Below, piece by piece: positions 32,096 to 39,938 of a DNA stretch of 39,938 nt. The notes under the pieces are model-generated. The model searched no databases. It was given only the letters and a program-made list of their open reading frames with translations, and was not told the DNA's origin. Position 1 is the stretch's first letter. Each line of letters begins with the position of its first letter. Location of the stretch: the NCBI RefSeq assembly GCF_001457795.1, contig NZ_LN898210.1, forward strand, positions 381,785-421,722. Direction: 5' to 3'. Both the position numbers and the translations under genes were made by a program. Source of the DNA: Olsenella massiliensis (GTDB taxonomy: Bacteria; Actinomycetota; Coriobacteriia; Coriobacteriales; Atopobiaceae).

Positions 32096-33511
32096 CTAGG
32101 AGAGTCCCGCCTCGTCGCGCTCACTCATGGCCTCGATGAAGGCCGGCCCTATGGCGGTCACGTCGCCCGCGCCCTGCGTGATCACGAGGTCGCCCTCGCG
32201 GCACAGGGAGACGAGCCTCGATACGACCTTCTTGGCCGTGGGCTCAAAGCGAACCTCGCCGACGCCGCCCGCAGCGCGGATGTTGCCGGCGAGCACCTTG
32301 CCGGAGACGCCGGGGATGGGGGTCTCACCCGCTGAGAAGACCTCGCACACGACGAGGACGTCCGCGTCGTCGAAGGCATGGGCGAACTCGTCGGCGAGCG
32401 CCTGCGTCCTGCTGTAGCGATGGGGCTGAAACACACAGACCACGCGACGGTACCCCAGGGCCTTGGCGGCGCCCAACGTGGCCCTGATCTCGGTGGGATG
32501 GTGGCCGTAGTCGTCAACGACGGTGACGCCGTCGATGTCGCCCACATGCGTGAAGCGACGGTGGGCCCCCTGGAACGCGGAGAGCGCACGAGCCGCGGCC
32601 GCCACGTCCAGGCCGCAGACGTCGGCGGAGGCGATCGCGGCGGTGGCGTTGGCCATGTTGTGCCGACCCGGGTTGGCCTTGATGGTGACCTCGACCTCGC
32701 CGTGCTCGGGCGTGCGGACGCAGAGCGTGCTGACGAGGCTGTGGGGGCTGCTCTTCGCCGTGCAGACGTAGTCGCAGGACGCGTCGAAGCCGTAGGAGAC
32801 GAAGCGTCTGCCCACGGAGCGAGCCAGCTCCACCAGGTGGGGGTCATCCCCGTTGACCACGATGCAGCCGTCCTTTCCCACCAGGTCCATGAACTGGCAG
32901 AAGGCCCGCTCGACGTTCTCCAGGGTGCCGTAATGGTCCAGGTGGTCGGCCTCGACGTTGGTCACGATGACGACGTCGGGGTCGAGGAAGAGGAAGGAGC
33001 CGTCCGACTCGTCCGCCTCGCACACAAAGTAGGGACCTTCCCCGTTCCTGCCGTTGGTGCCGTACTCCTCGACGACGCCGCCGATGAGGAACGACGGGTC
33101 CTGGCCCAGATGGTCGAGCATGGTGGCGACCATGGACGACGTGGTCGTCTTGCCGTGGGTGCCGGCGACGGCGATGGTCCGCTGGCCCCGCGAGAGCACC
33201 GAGAGCATCTTGGCGCGGGGCCAGACGGGAAGGTTGAGCTCGCGCGCCCTGATGACCTCGGGGTTCGTCTCGGGGACAGCCGAGGAGGTCACGACCACGT
33301 CGGGGCGGGCCTCGTCAATCGTCGCGGCCCTGTGGCCTATGTAGGCGACGATGCCCACCTCCTCGAGGTCGCGGACGTAGCTTGACTCCTTGAGGTCGGA
33401 GCCCGTCACGCGGACGCCCCGCTCATGAAGGACGCGGGCGATGCCGCTCATGCCTGCGCCGCCGATGCCGACGAAGTGAACGCTCGAGAACTCCGGAATG
33501 ATGTCCGTCAT
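32096..33511 (-). CDS. murC: UDP-N-acetylmuramate--L-alanine ligase
   Basis: Adds L-Ala to UDP-MurNAc, the first amino acid of the stem peptide, using ATP. The 471-residue protein shows the N-terminal UDP-binding motif FVGIGGAGMSGIA (13-25), the ATP loop GTHGKTTTSSM (117-127), EADESDGSFLFL, TNVEADHLDHYG and, in the third domain, DDYGHHPTEIRATL and QPHRYSRTQAL. All are typical of MurC. The ATG at 33511 has AGAGGACC upstream at slightly long distance. An 88-base spacer containing the palindrome GGCGAGCTCGCC (33558-33569) separates it from murG; it is the only notable gap in the mur part of the cluster and might carry an internal promoter. Confidence 0.97.
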   Translation of the reverse strand: MTDIIPEFSSVHFVGIGGAGMSGIARVLHERGVRVTGSDLKESSYVRDLEEVGIVAYIGHRAATIDEARPDVVVTSSAVPETNPEVIRARELNLPVWPRAKMLSVLSRGQRTIAVAGTHGKTTTSSMVATMLDHLGQDPSFLIGGVVEEYGTNGRNGEGPYFVCEADESDGSFLFLDPDVVIVTNVEADHLDHYGTLENVERAFCQFMDLVGKDGCIVVNGDDPHLVELARSVGRRFVSYGFDASCDYVCTAKSSPHSLVSTLCVRTPEHGEVEVTIKANPGRHNMANATAAIASADVCGLDVAAAARALSAFQGAHRRFTHVGDIDGVTVVDDYGHHPTEIRATLGAAKALGYRRVVCVFQPHRYSRTQALADEFAHAFDDADVLVVCEVFSAGETPIPGVSGKVLAGNIRAAGGVGEVRFEPTAKKVVSRLVSLCREGDLVITQGAGDVTAIGPAFIEAMSERDEAGLS

Positions 33512-33599
33512 GGATGGATGGTCCTCTCAGACAAGGAGGGTGACAGATGACAAGGCGGGCGAGCTCGCCTCCCCTGCCTACTCTAGCGCATGGGCGGCG

Positions 33600-34739
33600 C
33601 TAGGCGTGACGGGCGAGGGGCGTCTGCAGGCTCTCCACTTGGTCGGCGAGGGCGACGGCCGCGCGGTCCTGCCTGAGCGCGCGGGCGGCCGCGCGCATCG
33701 CGGCGCGGCGGGCGGGGTCGTCCAGGAGCCCCAGGAGCTCCTGGGAGAAGGCGGGATCGTCAATGCGCTCGTCCGCCAGGACCACGGCCGCGCCGGCGTC
33801 AACCAGGTACCGGGCGTTGGTGGTCTGGTGGTCCGCCGTCGCGAAGGGATACGGCACGAGCATGCTGGGCACGGCGAGGGCCGCGATCTCCGCGATGGAG
33901 GAGGCGCCGGCCCTGCTGAGGACGAGGTCGGCCGCCGCGAGGGCCTCCCCCATGGCGTCAATGTAGGGAACGACCCTCCAACGCGCCGCCTCGTCGTCGC
34001 TCAGCGCCAGACGTCGCACGACGTCGTCATAGTCCTTCGCCCCCGTCGAGTGCAGGATGTGCAGGCCGGGCCGGGCGAGCAGCTCGTCCTTGAGCGCGCA
34101 GACCCCCGCGTTGAGATGACGGGCGCCCAGGGAGCCGCCGAAGACGAGCAGGAGCACGTCCCCGTCGGTGACGCCTGCGTGGGCGCGGCCCTCCTCGCGG
34201 CTGGCGTCGACGACGCTGCGACGCACGGGGTTGCCCGTGACCACGATCTGCGTGCTCGCGCCAACATGCCCCCGGAACGCGTCGATGGCGACGGGCAGCG
34301 AGACGCACACGCAGGAGGCCTTGGACGCCATGGTCTTGTTTGCCAGACCGGGGACGGAATTCTGCTCATGAAGGAGATAGGGCACGTCATGCGCGGCGCA
34401 CCATCTGAGGAGCGGCAGCTCGACGTAGGCGCCGAAGCCCACGGCGACGTCCGGCGCGCCCGCCGAGGCGACATGGGCGGCGACGGCGCGCTGGGCCCGG
34501 CGCATGTGGACCAGCGCCGTGGCGAGCGTCCAGGGACGCGCCCGATCGAAGCCCGTCACGTCCAAGGGGACGAACGGAAAGCCGGCCTGGGGCACCAGGG
34601 TCCCCTCGAGACGCGAGGGCTGACCGTAGAAGGTGACCTCGTGCCCGCGGGCCTTCAGCTCCTCCGCCAGGGCGAGCGCCGGGTTGATGTGGCCGGCGGT
34701 CCCGCCGGCGGCTATGGCTATGCGCGTCATGTCGGACAC
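33600..34739 (-). CDS. murG: UDP-GlcNAc transferase MurG (lipid II synthesis)
   Basis: Peripheral membrane glycosyltransferase (GT28) that converts lipid I to lipid II. The 379-residue protein has the first glycine-rich loop GGTAGHINPAL (12-22; most MurG have GGTGGH), GFGAYVELPLL (101-111), HEQNSVPG (124-131), the second glycine loop VFGGSLGARHLN and the donor-binding segment SRAGASSIAEIAALAVPSML with PYPFATADHQTTNA. The start is a GTG at 34739 with AAGGAG at ideal distance, 5 bases past the ftsW stop; an ATG three codons on is less well placed. Length and motifs are normal. Confidence 0.96.
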   Translation of the reverse strand: MSDMTRIAIAAGGTAGHINPALALAEELKARGHEVTFYGQPSRLEGTLVPQAGFPFVPLDVTGFDRARPWTLATALVHMRRAQRAVAAHVASAGAPDVAVGFGAYVELPLLRWCAAHDVPYLLHEQNSVPGLANKTMASKASCVCVSLPVAIDAFRGHVGASTQIVVTGNPVRRSVVDASREEGRAHAGVTDGDVLLLVFGGSLGARHLNAGVCALKDELLARPGLHILHSTGAKDYDDVVRRLALSDDEAARWRVVPYIDAMGEALAAADLVLSRAGASSIAEIAALAVPSMLVPYPFATADHQTTNARYLVDAGAAVVLADERIDDPAFSQELLGLLDDPARRAAMRAAARALRQDRAAVALADQVESLQTPLARHA

Positions 34740-34744
34740 GGCTA

Positions 34745-36250
34745 TCAGCTCCTTCTTCCGTCGTTGCGCCCGCCTCTGACGCGGGGTCCCGCGTCGTCGC
34801 GCCGGAGGCGGTCCAAGGCGCTGGGACCCAGGTCGATGCGACGGCGTCCCGGCAAGGCGCCCGGCTCGCGCGGCGTCGCGGCGCGCGGGGCCCGTCTGTC
34901 CACCAGCCTGAGCTGGGGGCCGTTAACGACCTGCTCGCGCCTCGAGCGAGGCGTCGCCTGACCCACGTGCTCCACCGGCGCGAGGTCGTCCCCCGTCTTG
35001 CCGACGACCCTGAGCCCCTGGCGACGCTCATCATACTCCGTCAGGCTGAGCCGGGACTCCTTTGACACCGACAGCATGAGCCCCACCAGCATGGCGCTCG
35101 ACATGATGGACGACCCGCCGTACGAGAGGAACGGGATGGGCTTGCCCGACAGCGGGAAGACGCCGATGACGCCGCTCACGTTGAGGAGCATCTGGATGAC
35201 CAGCAGGGAGGTGCAGCCCAGGGCGATGAGCTGGCCTGCCATGTCGGGGGCGTAACGAGCGATCCTGAGGCCGGCCCAGGCGATGGCGACGAAGCCCACG
35301 ATGACGCCCAGGGTTCCCACGAGCCCGCACTCCTCCCCCACGACGGCAAAGATGAAGTCGTTGTATGCCATGGGGAGGTAGCCGTACTTCTGACGGCTCA
35401 TGCCGATGCCGACGCCGGTGAGACCCCCCGAGCCAAAGGCGTAGAAGCCGCGGATGAGCTGGAAGCCCGTCGTGTCGGCGTACTTCCAGGGGTCGAACAG
35501 GGTCAGGATGCGGGCGCGGGAGTACGACTGGACGAGCGACAGCCCGAAGAACCCGACGACGCCGAGCGCGAGCAGGCCCATGACCAGCCTGCCGGAGGCG
35601 CCCGCCAGATAGGCCATGACCAGAAGCGACGTGACGATGACGAGCGACGACCCCTTGTCAGGCTGGGCCAGGATGAGCAGGACAGGCAGGCCCACACCCA
35701 TGCCCAAGAGCTTGACGAACTCGTGGTCGTCCAGCCTCCCCGCGCCAAAGCGCTCCTCAAAGAGCTGGGCGGCCGTGAGGATGACGGTGATCTTGGCAAA
35801 CTCGGAGGGTTGGAGCGTGACGGGGCCCAGCTCGACCCAGCGAGACGCCCCAAGGGCGTTCGAGCCCAGCCCCGGCACCCAGATCAGCAGCAGCAGCGCC
35901 AACGTGAGGGCCCATAGGGGCTTGAGCAGCACCCCTGAGAGGGTCCGATAGCCGACCTTGACCACGAGGGCGGCGGCGACAAAGCCCGCCAGGGCGAAGA
36001 GGGCCTGACGCTTGATGTAGTAGAGGGAGTCCCCCATGCCGGTCAGGGCCTCCACGGAGGAGCTGGAATACACCATGAGCAGGCCAAAGGCGGCAAGCGC
36101 GGCGGAGGCCGCCAGCAAGACGAGCCGCGGCCTCATGAAACGGGCGGGCACGCCCAGGATGAGGTCCCGGTCGCGTCGTCCCTGCCGCTCGGCGCGGCGG
36201 GCGCGGCGCTCCTGCGGGGTCGACGAGCCTGAGGGCGCGGCGCTCATCAT
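34745..36250 (-). CDS. ftsW: Septal peptidoglycan polymerase FtsW
   Basis: SEDS-family glycosyltransferase that polymerises lipid II at the septum with its cognate class B PBP. The 501-residue protein has about ten membrane segments between residues 40 and 395. Key SEDS features are QPSEFAKI (147-154), LAQPDKGSSLVI (194-205), the catalytic Asp298 in MAYNDFIFAVVGEE and IPFLSYGGSSI (372-382). A cytoplasmic tail of about 100 residues, basic and Pro-rich, extends beyond the last membrane segment, and a basic N-terminal tail of about 38 residues precedes the first. It overlaps the murD stop in ATGA. The cognate PBP gene (ftsI) is not in the window; it is expected upstream of murF. Confidence 0.96.
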   Translation of the reverse strand: MMSAAPSGSSTPQERRARRAERQGRRDRDLILGVPARFMRPRLVLLAASAALAAFGLLMVYSSSSVEALTGMGDSLYYIKRQALFALAGFVAAALVVKVGYRTLSGVLLKPLWALTLALLLLIWVPGLGSNALGASRWVELGPVTLQPSEFAKITVILTAAQLFEERFGAGRLDDHEFVKLLGMGVGLPVLLILAQPDKGSSLVIVTSLLVMAYLAGASGRLVMGLLALGVVGFFGLSLVQSYSRARILTLFDPWKYADTTGFQLIRGFYAFGSGGLTGVGIGMSRQKYGYLPMAYNDFIFAVVGEECGLVGTLGVIVGFVAIAWAGLRIARYAPDMAGQLIALGCTSLLVIQMLLNVSGVIGVFPLSGKPIPFLSYGGSSIMSSAMLVGLMLSVSKESRLSLTEYDERRQGLRVVGKTGDDLAPVEHVGQATPRSRREQVVNGPQLRLVDRRAPRAATPREPGALPGRRRIDLGPSALDRLRRDDAGPRVRGGRNDGRRS

Positions 36251-37665
36251 AGCCCCCTGTCGGCGGCCAGAGAGCGCACCAGGTCCCTGAAGACATCCCC
36301 GCGCTCCTCCATGTTTTGAAACTCGTCAAAGGACGAGCAGGCCGGCGAGAGGAGCACGACGTCACCCTCAGTCGAGCGCGAGACGGCGGCGCGGAAGGCG
36401 TCACGAAGGTGGGAGGCGCGCACGACCTCGAGGCCGCCATGGCGCCCCCGCGCGTCGCGAGCCCCCTCCAACGCCCGAGCCATGCGCTCGCCGGCGACGC
36501 CGAAGCACACGGCGGCCTTGCAGCGCGCGACGACGACGCGCGAGAGAGGCCCCAGGTCGAGACCCTTGTCATGGCCGCCCAGCAGCAGCACGACCCGCCC
36601 CTCGTCAAAGGCCGTCAGGGCCTTGGCGACGGCGTCGGGGTTCGTCGCCTTAGAGTCGTTGACGAAGCGCACGCCCGCCACCGTCCCGCAGGGCTCGATG
36701 CGATGCCTGAGCGAGCAGAACGAGCGCAGCACCCCGTTGACGACGGCGGCGTCAACCCCGAGCTCGAGGGCGACGCAGGAGGCGGCAAGGGCGTCCTCGA
36801 CGTTGTGGACGCCCTTGATGCCCATCTCGTCAACGCCCAGCAGCTCCGCCTCGAGCGCCTCCAGGCGCACCACCAGGCGCCCGTCGCGCACGAAGGCGGC
36901 GAGGGGCGATCCGGGGTCCGCGCGGGCGTCCAGCGTGAGCGTGCGTACGCCCCGCGCCATGAGGCGGTCGCGGGCGGCGCGACACCAGGGGTCGTCGGCG
37001 GAGACGACGGCAAGGTCGCCGCCTCCCAGGTTGGCAAAGATTTTCTCCTTGGCGGCGGCGTAGGCCTCCATGGAGCCGTGCCACTCAAGATGGTCGGGCG
37101 TCACGTTGAGCAGGCAGGCGACGCGAGGGTGGAACAGGCGCGTCGTCTCGAGCTGAAAGCTCGAGAGCTCGGCGACGAACCAGGTGTCGGCCCCGCGATC
37201 GGCGACGCGCTCGATGACGGGCGTGCCGATGTTGCCCACCGCGAGGGCGCCCGCGAGACCCTCGTCGAGCATGAGCTGGGCGAGCGTCGTGGTGGTCGTC
37301 TTGCCGTTGGTGCCCGTGACGGCCACCCAGCGCGCGGGGCTCTCCCGCCACGCGAGCTCGGGCTCCCCGATGACCTCGTCGGCATGGGCGAGCGCCGCGG
37401 CGAAGAACGCCGAGCGCCTTGGTATGCCCGGCGATACGACGGCAAGGTCAAACCGACCCTCGACGTCGTCCGTTCCCAGCACGCAGCGGGCGCCCTCAGA
37501 CTCGAGCTCGCAGGTCGCGACCCCCGCACGCGACTGCGCCCCGCCGTAGACCGTGACAGATTCCACGCGCGCGGCGGCCGGCCCCGTCAGGTAGCGGACG
37601 ACATCCCTGCCCGTCGCACCGATCCCCAGCACCAGGACGTCGCCGAGCTGTTTGCGTGATGGCAT
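36247..37665 (-). CDS. murD: UDP-N-acetylmuramoylalanine--D-glutamate ligase
   Basis: Adds D-Glu to UDP-MurNAc-L-Ala. The 472-residue protein has an N-terminal Rossmann-like domain (VLVLGIGATGRDVVRYL, 10-26), the ATP loop GTNGKTTTTT (118-127), VAELSSFQLE, LNVTPDHLEWHGSMEAY and, in the C-terminal domain, FVNDSKATNPDAVAKAL and LLLGGHDKG with LLSPACSSFDEFQNMEERG. All match MurD. The ATG at 37665 lies 9 bases after mraY and the 3' end overlaps ftsW by four bases, so expression is tightly coupled. Confidence 0.97.
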   Translation of the reverse strand: MPSRKQLGDVLVLGIGATGRDVVRYLTGPAAARVESVTVYGGAQSRAGVATCELESEGARCVLGTDDVEGRFDLAVVSPGIPRRSAFFAAALAHADEVIGEPELAWRESPARWVAVTGTNGKTTTTTLAQLMLDEGLAGALAVGNIGTPVIERVADRGADTWFVAELSSFQLETTRLFHPRVACLLNVTPDHLEWHGSMEAYAAAKEKIFANLGGGDLAVVSADDPWCRAARDRLMARGVRTLTLDARADPGSPLAAFVRDGRLVVRLEALEAELLGVDEMGIKGVHNVEDALAASCVALELGVDAAVVNGVLRSFCSLRHRIEPCGTVAGVRFVNDSKATNPDAVAKALTAFDEGRVVLLLGGHDKGLDLGPLSRVVVARCKAAVCFGVAGERMARALEGARDARGRHGGLEVVRASHLRDAFRAAVSRSTEGDVVLLSPACSSFDEFQNMEERGDVFRDLVRSLAADRGL

Positions 37666-37674
37666 GACGTCCCC

Positions 37675-38706
37675 CTAGCTCAGCTGGAAGTAGAGGGCAA
37701 AGCCCAGGGCGGCGAAGGCGGCCGAGACGATCCAGAAGCGGATGACGACCTTCGTCTCGCTCCAGCCGAGCTTCTCGAAGTGATGATGGACGGGCGCCAT
37801 GAGGAAGACGCGCCGGCCCGTGGACTTGAAGCTCACGACCTGGACGATGACGGAGAGCGCCTCGCAGATGAAGAGGCCGCCCATGACGAGCGAGGTGACC
37901 TCCGTCTTGGTGAGGACCGCCAGCGCGGCGAAGGACCCGCCCAAAGCCAGCGACCCCGTATCGCCCATGAAGATCGACGCGGGATAGCAGTTGTGCCAAA
38001 GGAAGCCCGTGCAGGCGCCCGCGATGGACGCCGCGAAGACGGCGAGGTCGCTCGACCCGAAGCTGAAGGCGACCATGGCCATGGCCAGCATGGTCACGAG
38101 CACGCAGCCTCCCGCGAGGCCGTCGAGGCCGTCGGTGAGGTTGACGGCGTTGGAGAGCCCCGCCATGAGCAAGAAGACGAAGGCCACGTAGAGCCACGGC
38201 ACCCGGACGACGGCGCCGCCCAGGCTCACGACGGTCGTGAAGATGCCCAGGTCAATCGTGAGACCTCCCGGGAACTCGATCGTGGGCGACGTGCCGCAGG
38301 CGTTGACGGCGCAGAGGCAGAACGCCACCGACACCGTGACGAGGCCCGCCATCTTCTGGGGCGGCGTGAGCCCGAGCGAGCGCTTGTGGGCCACCGACTC
38401 GATGTCGTCCATGAGGCCGAGGGCGCCCGTGGCGAGCATGACGACCAGGGCCAGGACGATCTCGGGCGTCAGGCGGGACTGGATGAGGCAGGTGACGACC
38501 ACGCCCAACAGGATGATGACGCCGCCCATGGTGGGGGTTCCCTGCTTCTGGAGGTGACGCTGGGGGCCGTCGGCGCGAATCTGCTGCCCCACCCCCTCGT
38601 GACGCATGAGCCGGATGAAGACGGGCATGAGGGCCCCCGTCAAGAACGCCGAGAGCGCGGCGGCGATGAACACCTGGTAGGTGGGATAGCTGGGGTTGCC
38701 GAGCAT
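37675..38706 (-). CDS. mraY: Phospho-MurNAc-pentapeptide transferase
   Basis: Integral membrane enzyme that transfers phospho-MurNAc-pentapeptide to undecaprenyl phosphate, forming lipid I. The 343-residue protein has about ten membrane segments. Catalytic and substrate motifs are present: Asp100/Asp101 in GLMDDIESV, NLTDGLDGLAGG (189-200), FMGDTGSLALGG (246-257) and APVHHHFEKLG (304-314) with the three histidines. The ATG at 38706 overlaps the murF stop by one base in TGATG. Placement between murF and murD is the standard dcw order. Confidence 0.97.
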   Translation of the reverse strand: MLGNPSYPTYQVFIAAALSAFLTGALMPVFIRLMRHEGVGQQIRADGPQRHLQKQGTPTMGGVIILLGVVVTCLIQSRLTPEIVLALVVMLATGALGLMDDIESVAHKRSLGLTPPQKMAGLVTVSVAFCLCAVNACGTSPTIEFPGGLTIDLGIFTTVVSLGGAVVRVPWLYVAFVFLLMAGLSNAVNLTDGLDGLAGGCVLVTMLAMAMVAFSFGSSDLAVFAASIAGACTGFLWHNCYPASIFMGDTGSLALGGSFAALAVLTKTEVTSLVMGGLFICEALSVIVQVVSFKSTGRRVFLMAPVHHHFEKLGWSETKVVIRFWIVSAAFAALGFALYFQLS

Positions 38707-39938
38707 CAGGCAAGCACCTCCCGGACAAACGCGTCAAGGCCGGCGGAGCGCGAGGCCTTGACCAGGACAAGGTCACCTTCGACGAGGACGGGGGCGATGA
38801 CGCGAGAGGCCTCGTCGACGTCGCCTGCGCGCTCGAGGCGGTCGGGCGAGAACCCCATCGTCAGGGCGGCGTCCGCCATGCGCGAGGCGAGGCGCCCGCC
38901 CACGAGGACCAGCAGGTCAGGATCGGCGGCGGCGGCATAGGCGCCCACATAGTCGTGGAGGCGGTCCGCCTCGTCGCCCAGCTCCGCCATCTCGCCCAGC
39001 ACCGCGACGCGCCGCCCCGCGCAGTCCATCGAGCGGAGCACGTCAAGGGCGGCTGCCATGGAGTTGGGGCTGGCGTTGTACGAGTCGTCTATGACGCGCG
39101 CCTTGCCCGGGCGCGACCGCAGCTCAAGGCGCATGCTCGTCTGGGGCATGCTCGCGATGGCGTCGAGGGCCTCGGCGCGGTCGACCCCGAGCAGGACGAC
39201 CATGGCCATGGCCATCAGGACGTCAGAGACGACGTGACGCCCCGGCACGCCCAGCGTGACCCTCTGGCGCCATCCGTCGGCGCAGACGAGGTCAAACGCG
39301 GCGCGACCCTGGTCGTCCAGGCTCAGGCGCTCCGCGTGGGTCAGGGCGTCGTCCCTGTCGCCCACGTAGGCGACGCGCACGCCGGCGGGACGAGCGTAGT
39401 CGTCCTCGATGAGGGCGGCGAAGTCGTTGTCCGCGCCCAGGACGAGACGGGAGGGCGCCCGACCTGCGGCGTCGTCGGACGGACGCATCCCCACGAGGAT
39501 CTCGGCCTTGGCGCGGGCGATGTTCTCGCGCGAGCCAAGCAGGCCGATGTGGCTGGTGCCCACGTTGGTCACCAGGGCGAGGTCAGGCCGGGCGCACGTG
39601 GAGAGGCGTGCGAGCTCGCCGGCATGGTTCATGCCCATCTCGCAGACGAGGACCTCGTCCTCGGGCGAGGCGGACAGGATGGTCAGCGGGAGCCCCAGCA
39701 GGTTGTTGAAGTTGCCCTTGGTGGCATGGACCGCAAAGCGACGGGACAGCGCCCGCGCCAGCATGTCCTTGGTGGTCGTCTTGCCCACCGACCCCGTGAC
39801 GCCTATGAGCGTCCACTGGGGGTTGCGCGCGCGCCACAGGGCGGCGAGGCGCAGCATGAGCTCCTCAGGGTCGTCTCCCTCGGCGCGCACGAGGGCGCTG
39901 CCGGCCGCGAGCGCCCGCCGCCTGAGCGCGTCGGTCGC
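38706..39938 (-). CDS. murF: UDP-MurNAc-tripeptide--D-Ala-D-Ala ligase, N-terminus beyond window
   Basis: Adds D-Ala-D-Ala to the muropeptide precursor, the last cytoplasmic step before MraY. The frame is open through the window edge at 39938 (411 codons including the stop), so the first part of the N-terminal domain is cut off; a GTG at 39890 is an internal valine and not the start. The visible protein has the ATP loop GVTGSVGKTTTKDML, HATKGNFNNLLGLPLT, EMGMNHAGELARL, NVGTSHIGLLGS and, in the C-terminal domain, VIDDSYNASPNSMAAAL with LGEMAELGDEAD and LVKASRSAGLD. The motif HIGLLGS and the GNFNN segment are typical of MurF rather than MurE. Confidence 0.96.
   Translation of the reverse strand, partial: ATDALRRRALAAGSALVRAEGDDPEELMLRLAALWRARNPQWTLIGVTGSVGKTTTKDMLARALSRRFAVHATKGNFNNLLGLPLTILSASPEDEVLVCEMGMNHAGELARLSTCARPDLALVTNVGTSHIGLLGSRENIARAKAEILVGMRPSDDAAGRAPSRLVLGADNDFAALIEDDYARPAGVRVAYVGDRDDALTHAERLSLDDQGRAAFDLVCADGWRQRVTLGVPGRHVVSDVLMAMAMVVLLGVDRAEALDAIASMPQTSMRLELRSRPGKARVIDDSYNASPNSMAAALDVLRSMDCAGRRVAVLGEMAELGDEADRLHDYVGAYAAAADPDLLVLVGGRLASRMADAALTMGFSPDRLERAGDVDEASRVIAPVLVEGDLVLVKASRSAGLDAFVREVLA

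Overview
The window is GC-rich bacterial chromosome with almost no spacing between genes. The gene content points to an actinobacterium of the class Coriobacteriia, probably an Olsenella/Atopobium-like genus. The indicators are a dcw cluster without ftsA but with sepF and divIVA, a FeoA-FeoB fusion, paired YhgE/Pip membrane proteins and paired C1B peptidases. The taxon is an inference from gene content and composition, not from a marker search.

Layout. 1-5860 (minus): fmt (cut by the window edge), def, priA, metK and a TetR-type regulator. 6054-11147 (plus): two YhgE/Pip-type membrane proteins divergent from the regulator; the first is interrupted by foreign sequence. 11239-12732 (plus): gltX. 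12769-16462 (minus): a YbhN-like membrane protein gene coupled to feoAB. 16671-17030 (plus): a promoter, tRNA-Gln, two identical tRNA-Glu genes and a clear terminator. 17124-17762: a Nudix hydrolase (plus), convergent with cca (17783-19180, minus). 19330-22239 (plus): two tandem bleomycin-hydrolase/aminopeptidase C paralogs, then a HAD hydrolase. 22951-23583 (minus): a YigZ/IMPACT protein. 23758-24115 (plus): the RNase P RNA. 24214-39938 (minus): a long division and cell-wall cluster, transcribed murF-mraY-murD-ftsW-murG-murC-murB-ftsQ, a 428-base gap, then ftsZ-pgeF-yggS-sepF-proC-yggT-divIVA and a terminator.

The division cluster covers the late cytoplasmic and membrane steps of peptidoglycan synthesis (MurB, C, D, F, MraY, MurG), the septal polymerase FtsW with FtsQ, and the FtsZ ring with its anchor SepF and the pole/septum protein DivIVA. 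Most junctions overlap or are a few bases apart, which suggests translational coupling.

The most important observation is technical. Positions 6835-6867 are an exact copy of 33 bases of the Illumina TruSeq adapter, preceded by a degraded P7 primer and a 6-base index (6805-6834), and before that by the promoter and first codons of an unrelated sbcD gene. This splits the first yhgE gene, so its apparent truncation is almost certainly an assembly or library artefact. I found no CRISPR array, phage, transposon or convincing undescribed system; the rest is mostly conserved core genome with a few small oddities listed as findings.
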